DNA of 18,993 nt from an uncultured Bacilli bacterium (GCA_910584255.1 CAJTXV010000030.1:1-18993); one strand, 5' to 3'; shown: positions 5,441-13,990, counted from the stretch's first letter. Numbers and translations are program-made. Notes: generated by a model from the sequence alone, not told the origin.

Positions 5441-6409
5441 ATGAAAGAGTGGATAACAAATACGAACTTTGATTTTAAAAAGATTCCTTATTTAGAGAAA
5501 AATTTATATTCTGAAATAAGTGAATTGTTTGAAAATGTTTTAAAAAAGCAAACTAGTTTTTTATTTGATAATCTGACAATGGCTGAAGTATTAAGTTATA
5601 GGGAGCCTAGTGATGAAATGTCGATAGAAAACATAAGAAATTGGTTAAGATACCGTATTATTAATTTATTATTAGGATGTACCATCTTTGATTGTGAAAG
5701 TTCAAAAGAAGCGAAGGAAATTTATACACTATTGGGGTGGGATAAAGAGAGAAACTTTGATAACATTCATTCCTTTCAAACCATATGGACGACTGTAGTA
5801 AAAAAGTTTGGAAAAAAGAAAACGAGTGAGTATTATCAAGAGGATAAAAACAAGTACGAAGTATTTGCACATACCTTATTGAGAAATGCAAATACTTCCT
5901 TAAATCACATAAATCCTTTAGCGATTAAACTATGGCAATTAAATAATATAGAAAATTTTCAAATACCAGAAAATATATTAAACGAGTTATCTAAACTAGC
6001 TAAAAATACTCATACTATTGGGAATTTTATGCCTTGCCCAGGAAACCACTATAATTTTGCAAAAGGAAACTTTGATAATTGTTGTGATGATCGTATTGAT
6101 CTAATACTTCATAAAATGAACGAATCCCCTAATTCTATATTTTATCAGGATTTTTATAGTAATCAGGAAAAATGCTTGACCAAAGAGGAGGTAGAAATGA
6201 TATTTGGTTGGTTTAGTAAGGATAAAATTGATCATTATTTACTGAATTGCTATTTAGAGTATCAAAAAGAATTCATTATTAAGAGTATGAATTCATTTAA
6301 AAGAATTACACAATTTACAGAAAAAGAAGAGATTTATACTTATTTAAATCAGATTAATAGTTTAATAGAAACACGTTGTAATAGAATATCTCAAAAACTA
6401 GGACTATGA
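5441..6409 (+). CDS. Unknown 322-aa soluble protein with Cys/His-rich motif
   Basis: I choose the ATG at 5441 over a TTG at 5405 because GAGGGTG lies about 10 nt ahead of it; this gives 322 aa. The protein is soluble and helical. A conserved-looking block, HTIGNFMPCPGNHYNF, near the middle is followed by DNCCDDR, placing three Cys and two His within about 30 residues. The TIGNF-x-P-x-P pattern recurs in uncharacterised Firmicutes proteins as I recall them, but no function is attached. It lies between the XRE-like regulator and the membrane-protein pair, with its own promoter region and 76 nt before the next gene. Metal binding is possible but not shown. Confidence 0.7.
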   Translation: MKEWITNTNFDFKKIPYLEKNLYSEISELFENVLKKQTSFLFDNLTMAEVLSYREPSDEMSIENIRNWLRYRIINLLLGCTIFDCESSKEAKEIYTLLGWDKERNFDNIHSFQTIWTTVVKKFGKKKTSEYYQEDKNKYEVFAHTLLRNANTSLNHINPLAIKLWQLNNIENFQIPENILNELSKLAKNTHTIGNFMPCPGNHYNFAKGNFDNCCDDRIDLILHKMNESPNSIFYQDFYSNQEKCLTKEEVEMIFGWFSKDKIDHYLLNCYLEYQKEFIIKSMNSFKRITQFTEKEEIYTYLNQINSLIETRCNRISQKLGL

Positions 6410-6447
6410 TTTATTTATAAATCAGCAATTTATATTATTTAAAAATA

Positions 6448-6456
6448 TGTTATACT
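6448..6456 (+). promoter_or_regulatory. Extended -10 promoter of the membrane/exported pair
   Basis: TGTTATACT lies about 30 nt ahead of the ATG at 6486; the ribosome site AAGGAGT (6472-6478) has ideal 7-nt spacing. The same TGTTATACT box is used ahead of the tRNA-Leu at 10012-10020. Confidence 0.6.
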
Positions 6457-6485
6457 AAAAAATTAATTGTTAAGGAGTATTTAAA

Positions 6486-7535
6486 ATGGCAAAGAAAAAA
6501 CGAAAAGATTTAACTGACATGAATAGAAAGGAATTAACTTCTTTTTTTGAAGAGTTATATGAAAAATTAAAACTAAGAAACAATACACTACGTCAAATTA
6601 ATTCTTTAGAAAATGATTTGGCACAGTTAAAGCCGAAAAAAGAAAAGTTTCATAGTATTGTTGATTTTATAAATAACAACTTGATTTTGAAAATTATTTT
6701 TATTGGTTTGGCAATTACTTTTACTATTTTATTAGAAGTATTTTTAGAATTTCTATTTGGGACAAAACTACCTGTTATGTCCTTCCTATTATCAATTGGT
6801 GTCTGTGGAGTAGTATATTTTATTTACTATAAACGGCAATGGAGTAAAACGGGTGCTATATTTCTATTAATCATTAGTGCAACTATTTTACATATTTTTA
6901 AAGTTGTTGATATCAATGATTTTTTTAGTACGATTGTCATGTTGTTATTATCCATACTATTATCTTTAGTTATTTGTCTTCTGATTTGTGCTATCTGGTT
7001 TGGAATTAACTTTAGTAAATTTTTATCGACTAAGAATCAAAAAAATCAAGAAAATCTTAATTGGTATGAAGAGAAAAAGGCTAGTATTATAGATTTAATT
7101 TCTAGTTTGGAAGAAGAATTAGCCCAAATGCAAAAAGAAATTGATCTTTTAACAAATGGGGAATTATATAATGGTTATTTGAGTGAGTATGTTTTAGATC
7201 TTTTTATTAAGTATTTAAAATCTGGAAGATGTGATAGTTTAAAAGAATGTACGAATTTATTAGAAGAAGAGATGAGACAAGAAGAAAGAGATCGATATAT
7301 GAGAGAGGCTCGGGAAAGAGAACTTGAAATGCAACAAAAGGAACTATCCATTAAAGAACAAATGAAAGAGGAACAAAATCAGTTGTTTAAAGATATTAGA
7401 GATGAAATGGGAAAAGTAAGAGAAAATTCTGAATTTCAAAAAGAATTTACTAAAAATAAAGTTTATAAGTATGGAACGAATAGTGATTTAAGAGCAATGC
7501 AGGATGCAGAAAGGAAGGCACAAAGAAACCGATGA
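6486..7535 (+). CDS. Four-helix membrane protein with coiled coils
   Basis: The 349-aa protein has a basic start, a coiled-coil segment at about 12-50, four predicted membrane helices (about 66-90, 96-114, 121-139 and 147-173) and a long cytoplasmic tail. The tail has a second coiled coil at 190-225, a SGRCDSLKECTNLLEEE segment near 247-261 that resembles a short motif seen in other Firmicutes membrane proteins, and a highly charged Glu/Arg/Gln coil at 257-310. The function is unknown. Its stop overlaps the next start as ATGA, so it is translationally coupled to the exported 798-aa protein; the two probably work together at the envelope. The coiled tail suggests oligomerisation or a cytoplasmic partner. 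Confidence 0.75.
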   Translation: MAKKKRKDLTDMNRKELTSFFEELYEKLKLRNNTLRQINSLENDLAQLKPKKEKFHSIVDFINNNLILKIIFIGLAITFTILLEVFLEFLFGTKLPVMSFLLSIGVCGVVYFIYYKRQWSKTGAIFLLIISATILHIFKVVDINDFFSTIVMLLLSILLSLVICLLICAIWFGINFSKFLSTKNQKNQENLNWYEEKKASIIDLISSLEEELAQMQKEIDLLTNGELYNGYLSEYVLDLFIKYLKSGRCDSLKECTNLLEEEMRQEERDRYMREARERELEMQQKELSIKEQMKEEQNQLFKDIRDEMGKVRENSEFQKEFTKNKVYKYGTNSDLRAMQDAERKAQRNR

Positions 7536-9928
7536 AGAAAAAATTTGAAAATAAAAAAAAATTTATTTCTGTTCTTTGTGTTTTGTTTTTATCCATTTTT
7601 GGGATTTATTATCTTTTTGGAAGAAGCGATAATGATCAATTCATTGTAGGAAAAACTTTAAATATATCCGATGCAATTGATTACTTAGTACAGTATGAGA
7701 ATGGGGACTATTATTTAATGAAGGCGAATGCCGATATTCGTTTTCAGGTTTCTAGTAAGGATAAAGAGATTCGATATAAAGTGATTGATGAAGATAACAA
7801 GGAAGTAAGTACCAAAGTAACTAAAAGTAAGAAAAACTTTTATATTGTTCCGAGTAAAAATTATACTCCAGGAAAAACCTATCAAATTATTTTAGAAAAT
7901 GCATTCTTTACAGATGAGAAACTAAAGGATATTAAAGTACTACATTTTACGATTGTAAGACCGAATGCGAATACACAAGTACTAAATAAAGATGTGCTTA
8001 AGGTTAATCCTAATACGATTACGGATGTTTTAAAGGATGACACTCACTATACACTCACTTCAAATAAAGAATTTAAGAAAAATGATATTTTATACTATCA
8101 AAATAAAGAACAAATTCTTGCTTTTAAAGTGGATGATATAAAAAAAGAAAATAATTCTTATATTATAAAAACAGTTTCTCCTACATTAGAAGAAGTATTT
8201 AAAGAATTAGATATTTATGGAGAATTCAGTCCCAAAATAGACAACTTTATTACGGATGAGGACTTAAAAGATTATATTAAAATAGCGATAGAAAAGGAAG
8301 GGTTATTAGATTCTATTATTCCTCATGCTTATGCTCTTCAAAATTTTAATATCGAAATTACTCATTTAAGAGATGGTGGCTATAAAGTTAAAATTGGTGT
8401 AATCTTGGAACATGGAAAGCAGTCTAAGCTAGAAGCTTTAGAAAAACATGATTTAAAGTTTAATATAGAATTTCAAGCCAAATTAAAAACACATAGTGAG
8501 ATTAACTTTTTCCATCAAGATATTGGGGCTTCTTTAGAAATCGAAATGGGAACTGAATTAACGATAGAATCTCATGACGATAATTTCTTGACTTTGAAAA
8601 AGGAACTAGAGGAAGGAAAAGAATTTGGAGTTTCTTTTTCAGGATTATATTTAGACGAAGAGGAAGAAACTAAAACTTTACTTCAAACATTTATTCCTTT
8701 ACCAGTTCCTGGATTTACTGTGAATTATAAGTTAAGCGTTTTGAAAGAGTTTAAAATCGCACTGGAGGCAGCATTACAAGCAAAAGGTCATTTGAACATT
8801 CTTTACGGATATAATAATGATAGGGGATTTTATCGACAGTTCGATCTTAAAGCAGATGAGAATAGTTATTCTGTTTTGGGAAAAGGGGAAGCGAGACTTG
8901 GATTAGAAACGAATATCAATCTTAATTTTATTGGTATTTTAGAATCAGGAATTAATCTTCCAATTGGTGTTTATGGAGAAGGGGAGATTAGTGCTACAGG
9001 TTCTAAGTCAAAGAAAGAGTATCAAGGAAATTTTGAGTTTGGAGCATTTGTCGGAGCTAATTTATATGCAGAGTTTAAAATTTTGAACCTTCATATCGCT
9101 GGTGCATCTGTTTCTTATGAAGAGAAGATGCCACTGATTGAATTAAATGGTTCTGCTACTACTGGGAATCAAGATAATTGTGAAGAAAAACTATTAAACG
9201 GTGACTTTTCATGTTATGCTGGAACATATACTTATATGGCTGGAGGTAGTTCACAAAAATCAAAATTGATACTTGATAAAGAAGGTAAAATCACAGGAGA
9301 TGGTTTTAGTAAAGACTATAATCAAAAACCAATCTCTATTGAAAAACAGGAAGATGGAACTTATAGATTTGAACATCAATTTTATTTTGATGCCCCTTCT
9401 GGAGAAAAAATGTTAGATTCTAAATACTTTTATTTGGCACCAACTAATGTAAATCTTACCTATTATAGTATGCAAGGAATCATGGAAGAAACAGATCAAG
9501 CGAAGATTCGAATCAAAGAAGATGGATTTATATCTGCTGATAGTAATGTAGTTTATCAAAAGGAAGAAAAGAGTAGTGAAACTTGTGAAGAGAAATTACT
9601 CAAGAAAGACTTTTCTTGTTATTCTGGAAGCTATACCAATAAATATAATTCCAGCGATATCATTGTTTTGGAATCAGATGGAAGTATAGAAAGAAACGAT
9701 ACCAAGTATAGGGATATTCCTCTATCTTGTGTTGATGAAACCTCTGGTAGTTATCCTAATTATCGATGTATTACAGAGTATAAGAAAGCAAACTCTAACA
9801 TGACTAATGATATAGGATTTCGCATTTTTCCTATTGGCTATGATAGTGGTTGGGGAGATATCAATAAAATTAGACTCGCTATTCTACATGGAAATGGTGC
9901 TGATATATATGAGAAAAATGAATCATAA
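7532..9928 (+). CDS. Large exported protein with two C-x10-C repeats
   Basis: The 798-aa protein opens with lysines and one hydrophobic helix (about residues 10-29), acting as a signal anchor or signal peptide without a lipobox Cys. Residues about 60-140 look like an Ig-like beta domain ending in a HFTIVRPN strand. The centre (about 270-545) is beta-rich with many Gly and Glu. The C-terminal third has two related units starting CEEKLL-x2-DFSCY at residues 550 and 685. In each, two Cys are ten residues apart and followed by a G-[ST]-Y-T strand and an acidic beta repeat, reminiscent of the DUF6287-type domain of Gram-positive surface proteins. The Cys pair could form a disulfide. There is no LPXTG motif. 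It is coupled (ATGA) to the preceding membrane protein and ends in a terminator at 9955. Function unknown. Confidence 0.75.
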   Translation: MKKKFENKKKFISVLCVLFLSIFGIYYLFGRSDNDQFIVGKTLNISDAIDYLVQYENGDYYLMKANADIRFQVSSKDKEIRYKVIDEDNKEVSTKVTKSKKNFYIVPSKNYTPGKTYQIILENAFFTDEKLKDIKVLHFTIVRPNANTQVLNKDVLKVNPNTITDVLKDDTHYTLTSNKEFKKNDILYYQNKEQILAFKVDDIKKENNSYIIKTVSPTLEEVFKELDIYGEFSPKIDNFITDEDLKDYIKIAIEKEGLLDSIIPHAYALQNFNIEITHLRDGGYKVKIGVILEHGKQSKLEALEKHDLKFNIEFQAKLKTHSEINFFHQDIGASLEIEMGTELTIESHDDNFLTLKKELEEGKEFGVSFSGLYLDEEEETKTLLQTFIPLPVPGFTVNYKLSVLKEFKIALEAALQAKGHLNILYGYNNDRGFYRQFDLKADENSYSVLGKGEARLGLETNINLNFIGILESGINLPIGVYGEGEISATGSKSKKEYQGNFEFGAFVGANLYAEFKILNLHIAGASVSYEEKMPLIELNGSATTGNQDNCEEKLLNGDFSCYAGTYTYMAGGSSQKSKLILDKEGKITGDGFSKDYNQKPISIEKQEDGTYRFEHQFYFDAPSGEKMLDSKYFYLAPTNVNLTYYSMQGIMEETDQAKIRIKEDGFISADSNVVYQKEEKSSETCEEKLLKKDFSCYSGSYTNKYNSSDIIVLESDGSIERNDTKYRDIPLSCVDETSGSYPNYRCITEYKKANSNMTNDIGFRIFPIGYDSGWGDINKIRLAILHGNGADIYEKNES

Positions 9929-9954
9929 ATTTGGTACTTTCTGGTTTTTTGTAC

Positions 9955-9980
9955 AAAGACTTTTTAAAAGTCTTTTTCTT
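9955..9980 (+). terminator. Terminator of the 6486-9928 operon
   Basis: AAAGACTTTT (9955-9964) is complementary to AAAAGTCTTT (9966-9975), and the stem runs into TTTTCTTTT. It lies about 27 nt after the stop codon. Confidence 0.8.
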
Positions 9981-10011
9981 TTGCATAAATCTATTCATTA
10001 CTTAAAATTTA

Positions 10012-10020
10012 TGTTATACT
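10012..10020 (+). promoter_or_regulatory. Extended -10 promoter of tRNA-Leu
   Basis: TGTTATACT lies 45 nt ahead of the tRNA. An AGGAGAGG purine tract follows at 10031-10038 but has no reading frame worth calling. Transcription probably continues through the tRNA into the membrane-protein gene. Confidence 0.55.
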
Positions 10021-10065
10021 AAGAAAGCATAGGAGAGGTATTTTTAGTTAAAGAATAACTATTAT

Positions 10066-10151
10066 GTGAGAATGGCGGAATGGTAGACGCGCTACTTTGA
10101 GGGGGTAGTGGTCATATGACTGTGGGAGTTCAAGTCTCCTTTCTCACACCA
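10066..10151 (+). tRNA. tRNA-Leu (anticodon GAG)
   Basis: This 86-nt class II tRNA has acceptor GTGAGAA with TTCTCAC, discriminator A and an encoded CCA. The anticodon stem is CTACT/GGTAG with loop TTGAGGG, giving GAG for CTC and CTT codons. It has a long variable arm around GGTCATATGACT and T arm GGGAG-TTCAAGT-CTCCT. No intron or damage is seen. It stands 56 nt ahead of a membrane-protein gene. Confidence 0.96.
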
Positions 10152-10207
10152 TTTGGGTATTCAATTCATTTTGAGTTTTAATATAGTAAAAAAAGCGAGG
10201 GTTTCAT

Positions 10208-11116
10208 ATGAAAGGATTTTTAAGAGGAATTTTAACAGTTTGGATTACTGTACTAATTATGGTATTTGCACTTACTTTTTGTGTAAAAGGAGTTATTATT
10301 GATACTGCAGATACTATGATGAAGAAGGAGATTTCTAATCATATAGTGGATGCGGTTCAAGATAATAACAGTGGAATTTCAGAGGAAATCATTGATGAAG
10401 TTAAGGATACAATTGAAAATAATCCTGAAATTAAAAAAATGATGGATCAATATTTTAATCAGGCTCTTGATATATTGAGTAACGACACTTCTACAGGGAA
10501 TATTGATGTTTCTAAAGAATTAAATGGACTTATCGATGAAGGTGAAAAAATATTAAATAATCATGGCATTACTATTACTGATGAACAGAGAGATGAATTA
10601 AATTCTATTGCTTCAAGTGATGAGGTGAATCGACTTTTTAATGATACTATTCAAGAAGTGAAAGAGGATTTGCCTAGTGGAACTAGGGGTATCTTAAAGA
10701 CCTACCATTCTTTAATCAGTGGGAGTATGAAAATAGGGATTATTGCTTTTATCATCGTTTCCTTAGTTTTCATTGCACTATTAAAGAAGAGTTATTATAA
10801 ATGGCTATCTAATTTTGGAGGTGCTTTACTAACTGCCGGAATTATGATTGGAATTGTGGTACCATTTCTATTTAATACTTTATTAAATATTATCGAAGCA
10901 GAGGATCGTTTAGGAATTTCTATTTCTTCTTTTAATACTAGTGGTTATATTTTAATCTTTTTAGGAATTCTTTCTATTATTCTTTCTATCATAATTCCTA
11001 GATTTATACCTAAGAAGAAAGAAACACCTATTTTAACTAAAGAACTAGGAAATTCTGAAGAACCACAAAGCTTTGAAGAATCAGAAAACTCTGAAGAATC
11101 AGAAAATTCATTGTAA
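10208..11116 (+). CDS. Membrane protein with extracytoplasmic helical domain
   Basis: The 302-aa protein has an N-terminal membrane helix (about 7-31), an external domain of about 140 residues, then three further helices (about 172-193, 200-227 and 246-266) and a cytoplasmic acidic tail. The external part is helical and rich in Asp, Glu and Asn, with no Cys. The tail ends in a short Ser/Glu repeat built from an 18-nt direct repeat at 11075-11092 and 11093-11110. I do not recognise a family with a known function. The ATG has a GAGGG ribosome site about 7 nt upstream. It may be cotranscribed with the preceding tRNA-Leu, and a clear terminator follows at 11151. Confidence 0.75.
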   Translation: MKGFLRGILTVWITVLIMVFALTFCVKGVIIDTADTMMKKEISNHIVDAVQDNNSGISEEIIDEVKDTIENNPEIKKMMDQYFNQALDILSNDTSTGNIDVSKELNGLIDEGEKILNNHGITITDEQRDELNSIASSDEVNRLFNDTIQEVKEDLPSGTRGILKTYHSLISGSMKIGIIAFIIVSLVFIALLKKSYYKWLSNFGGALLTAGIMIGIVVPFLFNTLLNIIEAEDRLGISISSFNTSGYILIFLGILSIILSIIIPRFIPKKKETPILTKELGNSEEPQSFEESENSEESENSL

Positions 11117-11150
11117 TTCATTCAGAATTTATTGTTTTCGTTTTATTATG

Positions 11151-11180
11151 ACAAGTTAGATTTTCTAATTTGTTTTTTTT
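11151..11180 (+). terminator. Terminator of the 10208-11116 gene
   Basis: ACAAGTTAGA (11151-11160) pairs with TCTAATTTGT (11164-11173), 10 bp with one G-T pair over a TTT loop, followed by seven T. Confidence 0.9.
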
Positions 11181-11231
11181 CTTATGTTCCTTTCGTATTT
11201 ATAATACACATTTGGTATGTTTATCTAAGTT

Positions 11232-11260
11232 TTGTCAAATATAAGAATATATGATATTAT
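11232..11260 (+). promoter_or_regulatory. Candidate promoter beside the IS element
   Basis: TTGTCA (11232-11237) and TATTAT (11255-11260) are spaced by exactly 17 nt on plus. No gene follows on plus; a stem-loop begins about 15 nt downstream. On minus the same spot offers a perfect TTGACA (11238-11233). The site may belong to the end of the insertion sequence. Confidence 0.4.
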
Positions 11261-11269
11261 AAACACGAC

Positions 11270-11296
11270 AAAAAGAACTGAGTTTCCTCAATTTTT
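11270..11296. terminator. Bidirectional stem-loop terminator
   Basis: AACTGAG (11276-11282) pairs with CTCAATT (11287-11293), with one G-T pair. On minus the loop is a GAAA tetraloop and the stem is followed, after GTT-C, by TTTTT; on plus it is followed by TTT. It lies about 20 nt beyond the restored end of the transposase, so it is most likely the transposase terminator. Confidence 0.6.
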
Positions 11297-11315
11297 GAAA
11301 ATTTAGGTGATTCAT

Positions 11316-12504
11316 CTATTTGTTTTCATATAAACAATTCGAAGAACATAACTTGTATATAATTTTGCATAATTTGGTTTCACAGGCAATTATACACTTG
11401 TAATGATGTTTACCTTCGGATTGTTTTTTTTCTAAAAAACAAATAAACAGGATTATTTTTATCAGTATGCGCACTAATTTGAATTAATGTTGTAACAACA
11501 TTGAATAATATCGTTCTACCAAATTTACAACCAGTCTTAGAAATTGGTCCATGATAAGTAGAAGTACCAGATTGTGAAGTAACTGAATCAATACCTATAA
11601 ACGATATGAACTGATATTTATTATCAAATCTAGTAATATTGCCAACTTCTGCTAAAAATAAAGCAGTAGAAAATTCTCCAAATCCTGGAATAGAATTAAT
11701 TATTTTAAATAATTTAGTATCTTTTAAATTACTAATTAATTGTTCCTTTAGCTTGTTAATTTCTTGTTTATGATACTGAATCATTTCAATAACTTGAACT
11801 AAATTTTGAACTTGAAAAGAATCAAATCCTACATAACAAAGTGAATTAGAAGCAATTTCTTTCATTTTAAGAACTTTATTTCTAAATCTATAAGCTTTGG
11901 TTGTCCCATTTTTTTCTTTCAAATAGTTCATTAAATAATCTGTTCTTCGATTAATAAATAAAACAGGATGAGGAAAATCGTGAATAAAGTTTAAAGTTAG
12001 ATCACTATATATATCATCAAATATAAGATTAAATTTAGGAAATACTATTTCAATTAATTGTCTATATCTGTTTTTTAATCTTGTTTGTCCTTCGATTAAA
12101 GACCAATATTGTCTAGCTAAAGGATTAAGCATAAAATATGCATCATTCTTTTGATATAAAGTATCAATAGTACCTAAATAACATCTAGCGATTTTAAAAC
12201 AATCAATTTTATCTGTTTTAGATTTATTTAAAGTATCTTTAAATTGTTTTACTAATTTGGGATTCATAACAATTGTTTCAATACCTTTAGATCTAAAATA
12301 ATTTTCAATAGGCAAATGATAAACAGAAGTTGATTCCATAATAACAGTTAAATGATCAAATTTATGAACAACATTAAATAGAGCATCAAATTCCTTTTTA
12401 TTATGATTAATTAAAGTAGGTTCAATAATGATATTTTTATTTTCATCAACAAAACAATAAACACTTTTACCTTTGGCAATATCAAAACTTAAAATATGTT
12501 CCAT
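11316..12504 (-). pseudogene. IS110-family transposase, frameshifted near the 3' end
   Basis: Starting at the ATG at 12504 (AAAGGAG 7 nt upstream, better than the ATG at 12519), the frame gives 364 aa. The RuvC-like DEDD residues fit Asp8, Glu57, Asp98 and Asp101, and the NSIPGFGE block at 270-277 starts the C-terminal Tnp domain. The SQSGTS segment near 310-315 supplies the candidate catalytic Ser312, followed by GPISKTG. The frame stops at 11410 within FFRKKTIRR. In another frame, however, codons for QSEGKHHYKC..CKIIYKL continue to a TAG at 11316 and match the usual IS110 tail. The switch point is a run of eight A (plus T8 at 11424-11431). Losing one A gives an intact protein of about 395 aa, the normal family size. 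So it is either recently inactivated or rescued by slippage. Confidence 0.85.
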
Positions 12505-12519
12505 AAATTCTCCTTTCAT

Positions 12520-12708
12520 TATATTTCGGTTACACCATATTAAATTACCTACATTCCTACACGCTTTTCATCCGAACTTTAATATCTCTATTAGTTTCCA
12601 TTATCTTCAACCGAATTAATAAATAATTATATGGCAGACATTCATTTCAACGTACTCGAAGTACCTGTTATAATCCGTCTTTACCGATGTTTGTTATAAT
12701 AACAAAAA
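12520..12708 (-). ncRNA. Candidate bridge RNA / structured leader of the IS110 element
   Basis: This non-coding stretch lies 5' of the transposase, where IS110-group elements make the bridge (seek) RNA. Visible structure includes a perfect GTACT-CGA-AGTAC hairpin (12652-12664), a 15-nt odd-centred palindrome TTGTTATAATAACAA (12691-12705) and 7-bp arms TTCGGTT (12525-12531) and AACCGAA (12609-12615) enclosing 77 nt. I cannot identify target- or donor-binding loops because the insertion-site flanks are unknown. Placement rests on family knowledge. Confidence 0.3.
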
Positions 12709-12749
12709 ACATAAAGATTTCAAATTATTTAAATCCAAAATCTTTATGT
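12709..12749. repeat. 12-bp-arm hairpin beside the IS end
   Basis: ACATAAAGATTT (12709-12720) is perfectly repeated inverted as AAATCTTTATGT (12738-12749) with a 17-nt loop. On minus it is followed by six T, so it would terminate transcripts entering the element from the right. It could equally mark the IS left boundary. Confidence 0.6.
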
Positions 12750-12762
12750 TCAACATTATACG

Positions 12763-12771
12763 TGTTATAAT
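12763..12771 (+). promoter_or_regulatory. Extended -10 promoter of the peptidase pseudogene
   Basis: TGTTATAAT lies 33 nt before the ATG at 12805. Two further TGTTATAAT copies occur at 12666-12674 and 12692-12700 in the flank of the insertion sequence. Confidence 0.5.
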
Positions 12772-12804
12772 TATGATTAGATAGACTAGAAAGTGAAGTG
12801 TATT

Positions 12805-13990
12805 ATGGAAAAGGAAATAAAATTAGACGACATTGAATTTTTTTATAATCAATATCAAAATAATCCAAAGAATTTAGAAATTGAACATGGAATTAGAAAA
12901 TATGGAATTTTAAAATCCAGTATTGATCAACAAAAAATAGATGAATTTCAATTTCAGTTTAACATAGAAACCCCTGATACTAAGATTTATGATCAGCTAG
13001 GTAGTCATCAGTGTAATATTTATGCCTTTTTTAGAGTTATTAAAGATATTTTGAGAAATTCTTCAGAATTGGATGTAAATTCTCTTGATTTTTCTGCGAA
13101 TTATATTAATTTTTACGATAAGTTTGAGAAAATGAATGTTTTATATAATGAATTAATTTCTATTGATTCGTTATCCTTAGAAATTATTAATCAAAAAGTC
13201 AATCATTATATTGGCAGTTATGGGACTTTCATTTTTGTAGGGAAATTGTAAATAAGTATGGATTTGTATTTACGAGTGAAATGAGGGAGGTAAATCATCA
13301 TTACAATGATACACTTACAGTCGAGTTATTAAGAAATAAAGTAAAAACTGATCTTATTTCTTTGATATCTATGGATTCAGAGAAAAGAATTTTATAGAAA
13401 GAACAATTTATGTATGGAATCTTTGAATTTCTGTCAAAAATTTATGAGTCCCACCTCTTACTTTTAAATTCCAAGGAGAGGTAATTACTCCTCTTCAATT
13501 AAAAGAAAAATATTTGGGAAATGTACTTAATGACTATGTTACTGTCACATCATTTCCTAAAGATATATTATTTAGTAGTTATTCCTTTATTCCCGATACT
13601 TATTTGAATCCTGAAACACTTCTTTATTTGCCAATTAAAAAAATGGAGAACGCAATTATTCGACAACTACAACAAGGAATTAGTGTTTGGTTACAACCCT
13701 TGATTACGATATGAATGTACTAGATTCCAATTTTTATGATATTTATGATTAACTTGGAATAAAGAAACTTTCAAAAAAAGGAGCAAATGTTATTAGATAT
13801 GGTTAATTATGATCATGTCATGTGTATTACGGGTGCTTTGGTTTTAGATCATGAGATTAAACAATTAAAAGTCGATAACAGTTTTGGAAATCATGGTAGG
13901 TTTCATGGGCAATTGATTATGACTCCTTCATTTTTAGAAAATTGTGTAATTACTGTTGTTTTAAATAAAAATTTTATAAAAGAAAGCTAG
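12805..13990 (+). pseudogene. pepC: C1B cysteine peptidase (PepC/bleomycin hydrolase) pseudogene
   Basis: Pieces in changing frames reconstruct an aminopeptidase C, a cytosolic papain-fold enzyme that trims peptides. The first piece (ATG at 12805, to 13251) holds the oxyanion Gln64 and nucleophile Cys70 in YDQLGSHQC, then ANYINFYDKFEKMN, a typical family stretch. After a frame change near 13240 come NKYGFVFTSEMREVNHHYNDT and, after more breaks, TPLQLKEKYLG with DYVTVTSFP (about 13484-13560) and QLQQGISVW. The last piece (from about 13787) has the catalytic His in YDHVMCITG and Asn in VDNSFGN. All catalytic residues survive, but at least three frameshifts and stops at 13251, 13396 and 13714 disable it. 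The reconstructed length is near 400 aa, against about 440 in the family. Confidence 0.85.

Larger units (their letters stand above)
11200..12760 (-). mobile_element. IS110-family insertion sequence (approximate limits)
   Basis: A single transposase gene on minus with non-coding flanks of about 100 nt (3' side) and 250 nt (5' side). IS110 elements lack clear terminal inverted repeats and usually make no target duplication, so I cannot fix the ends; the limits given are guesses from the terminator at 11270 and the hairpin at 12709-12749. The long flank 5' of the gene is where IS110-group elements encode their bridge RNA. The element lies between an intact membrane-protein gene and a decayed peptidase gene. 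Confidence 0.5.

Noticed and set aside
5661..5891. Minus-strand open frame of 76 codons
   Set aside because: It lies wholly inside the 322-aa protein gene on the other strand and shows no promoter or ribosome site.
9834..10022. Plus-strand open frame of 62 codons
   Set aside because: It overlaps the end of the exported-protein gene in another frame and runs through its terminator.
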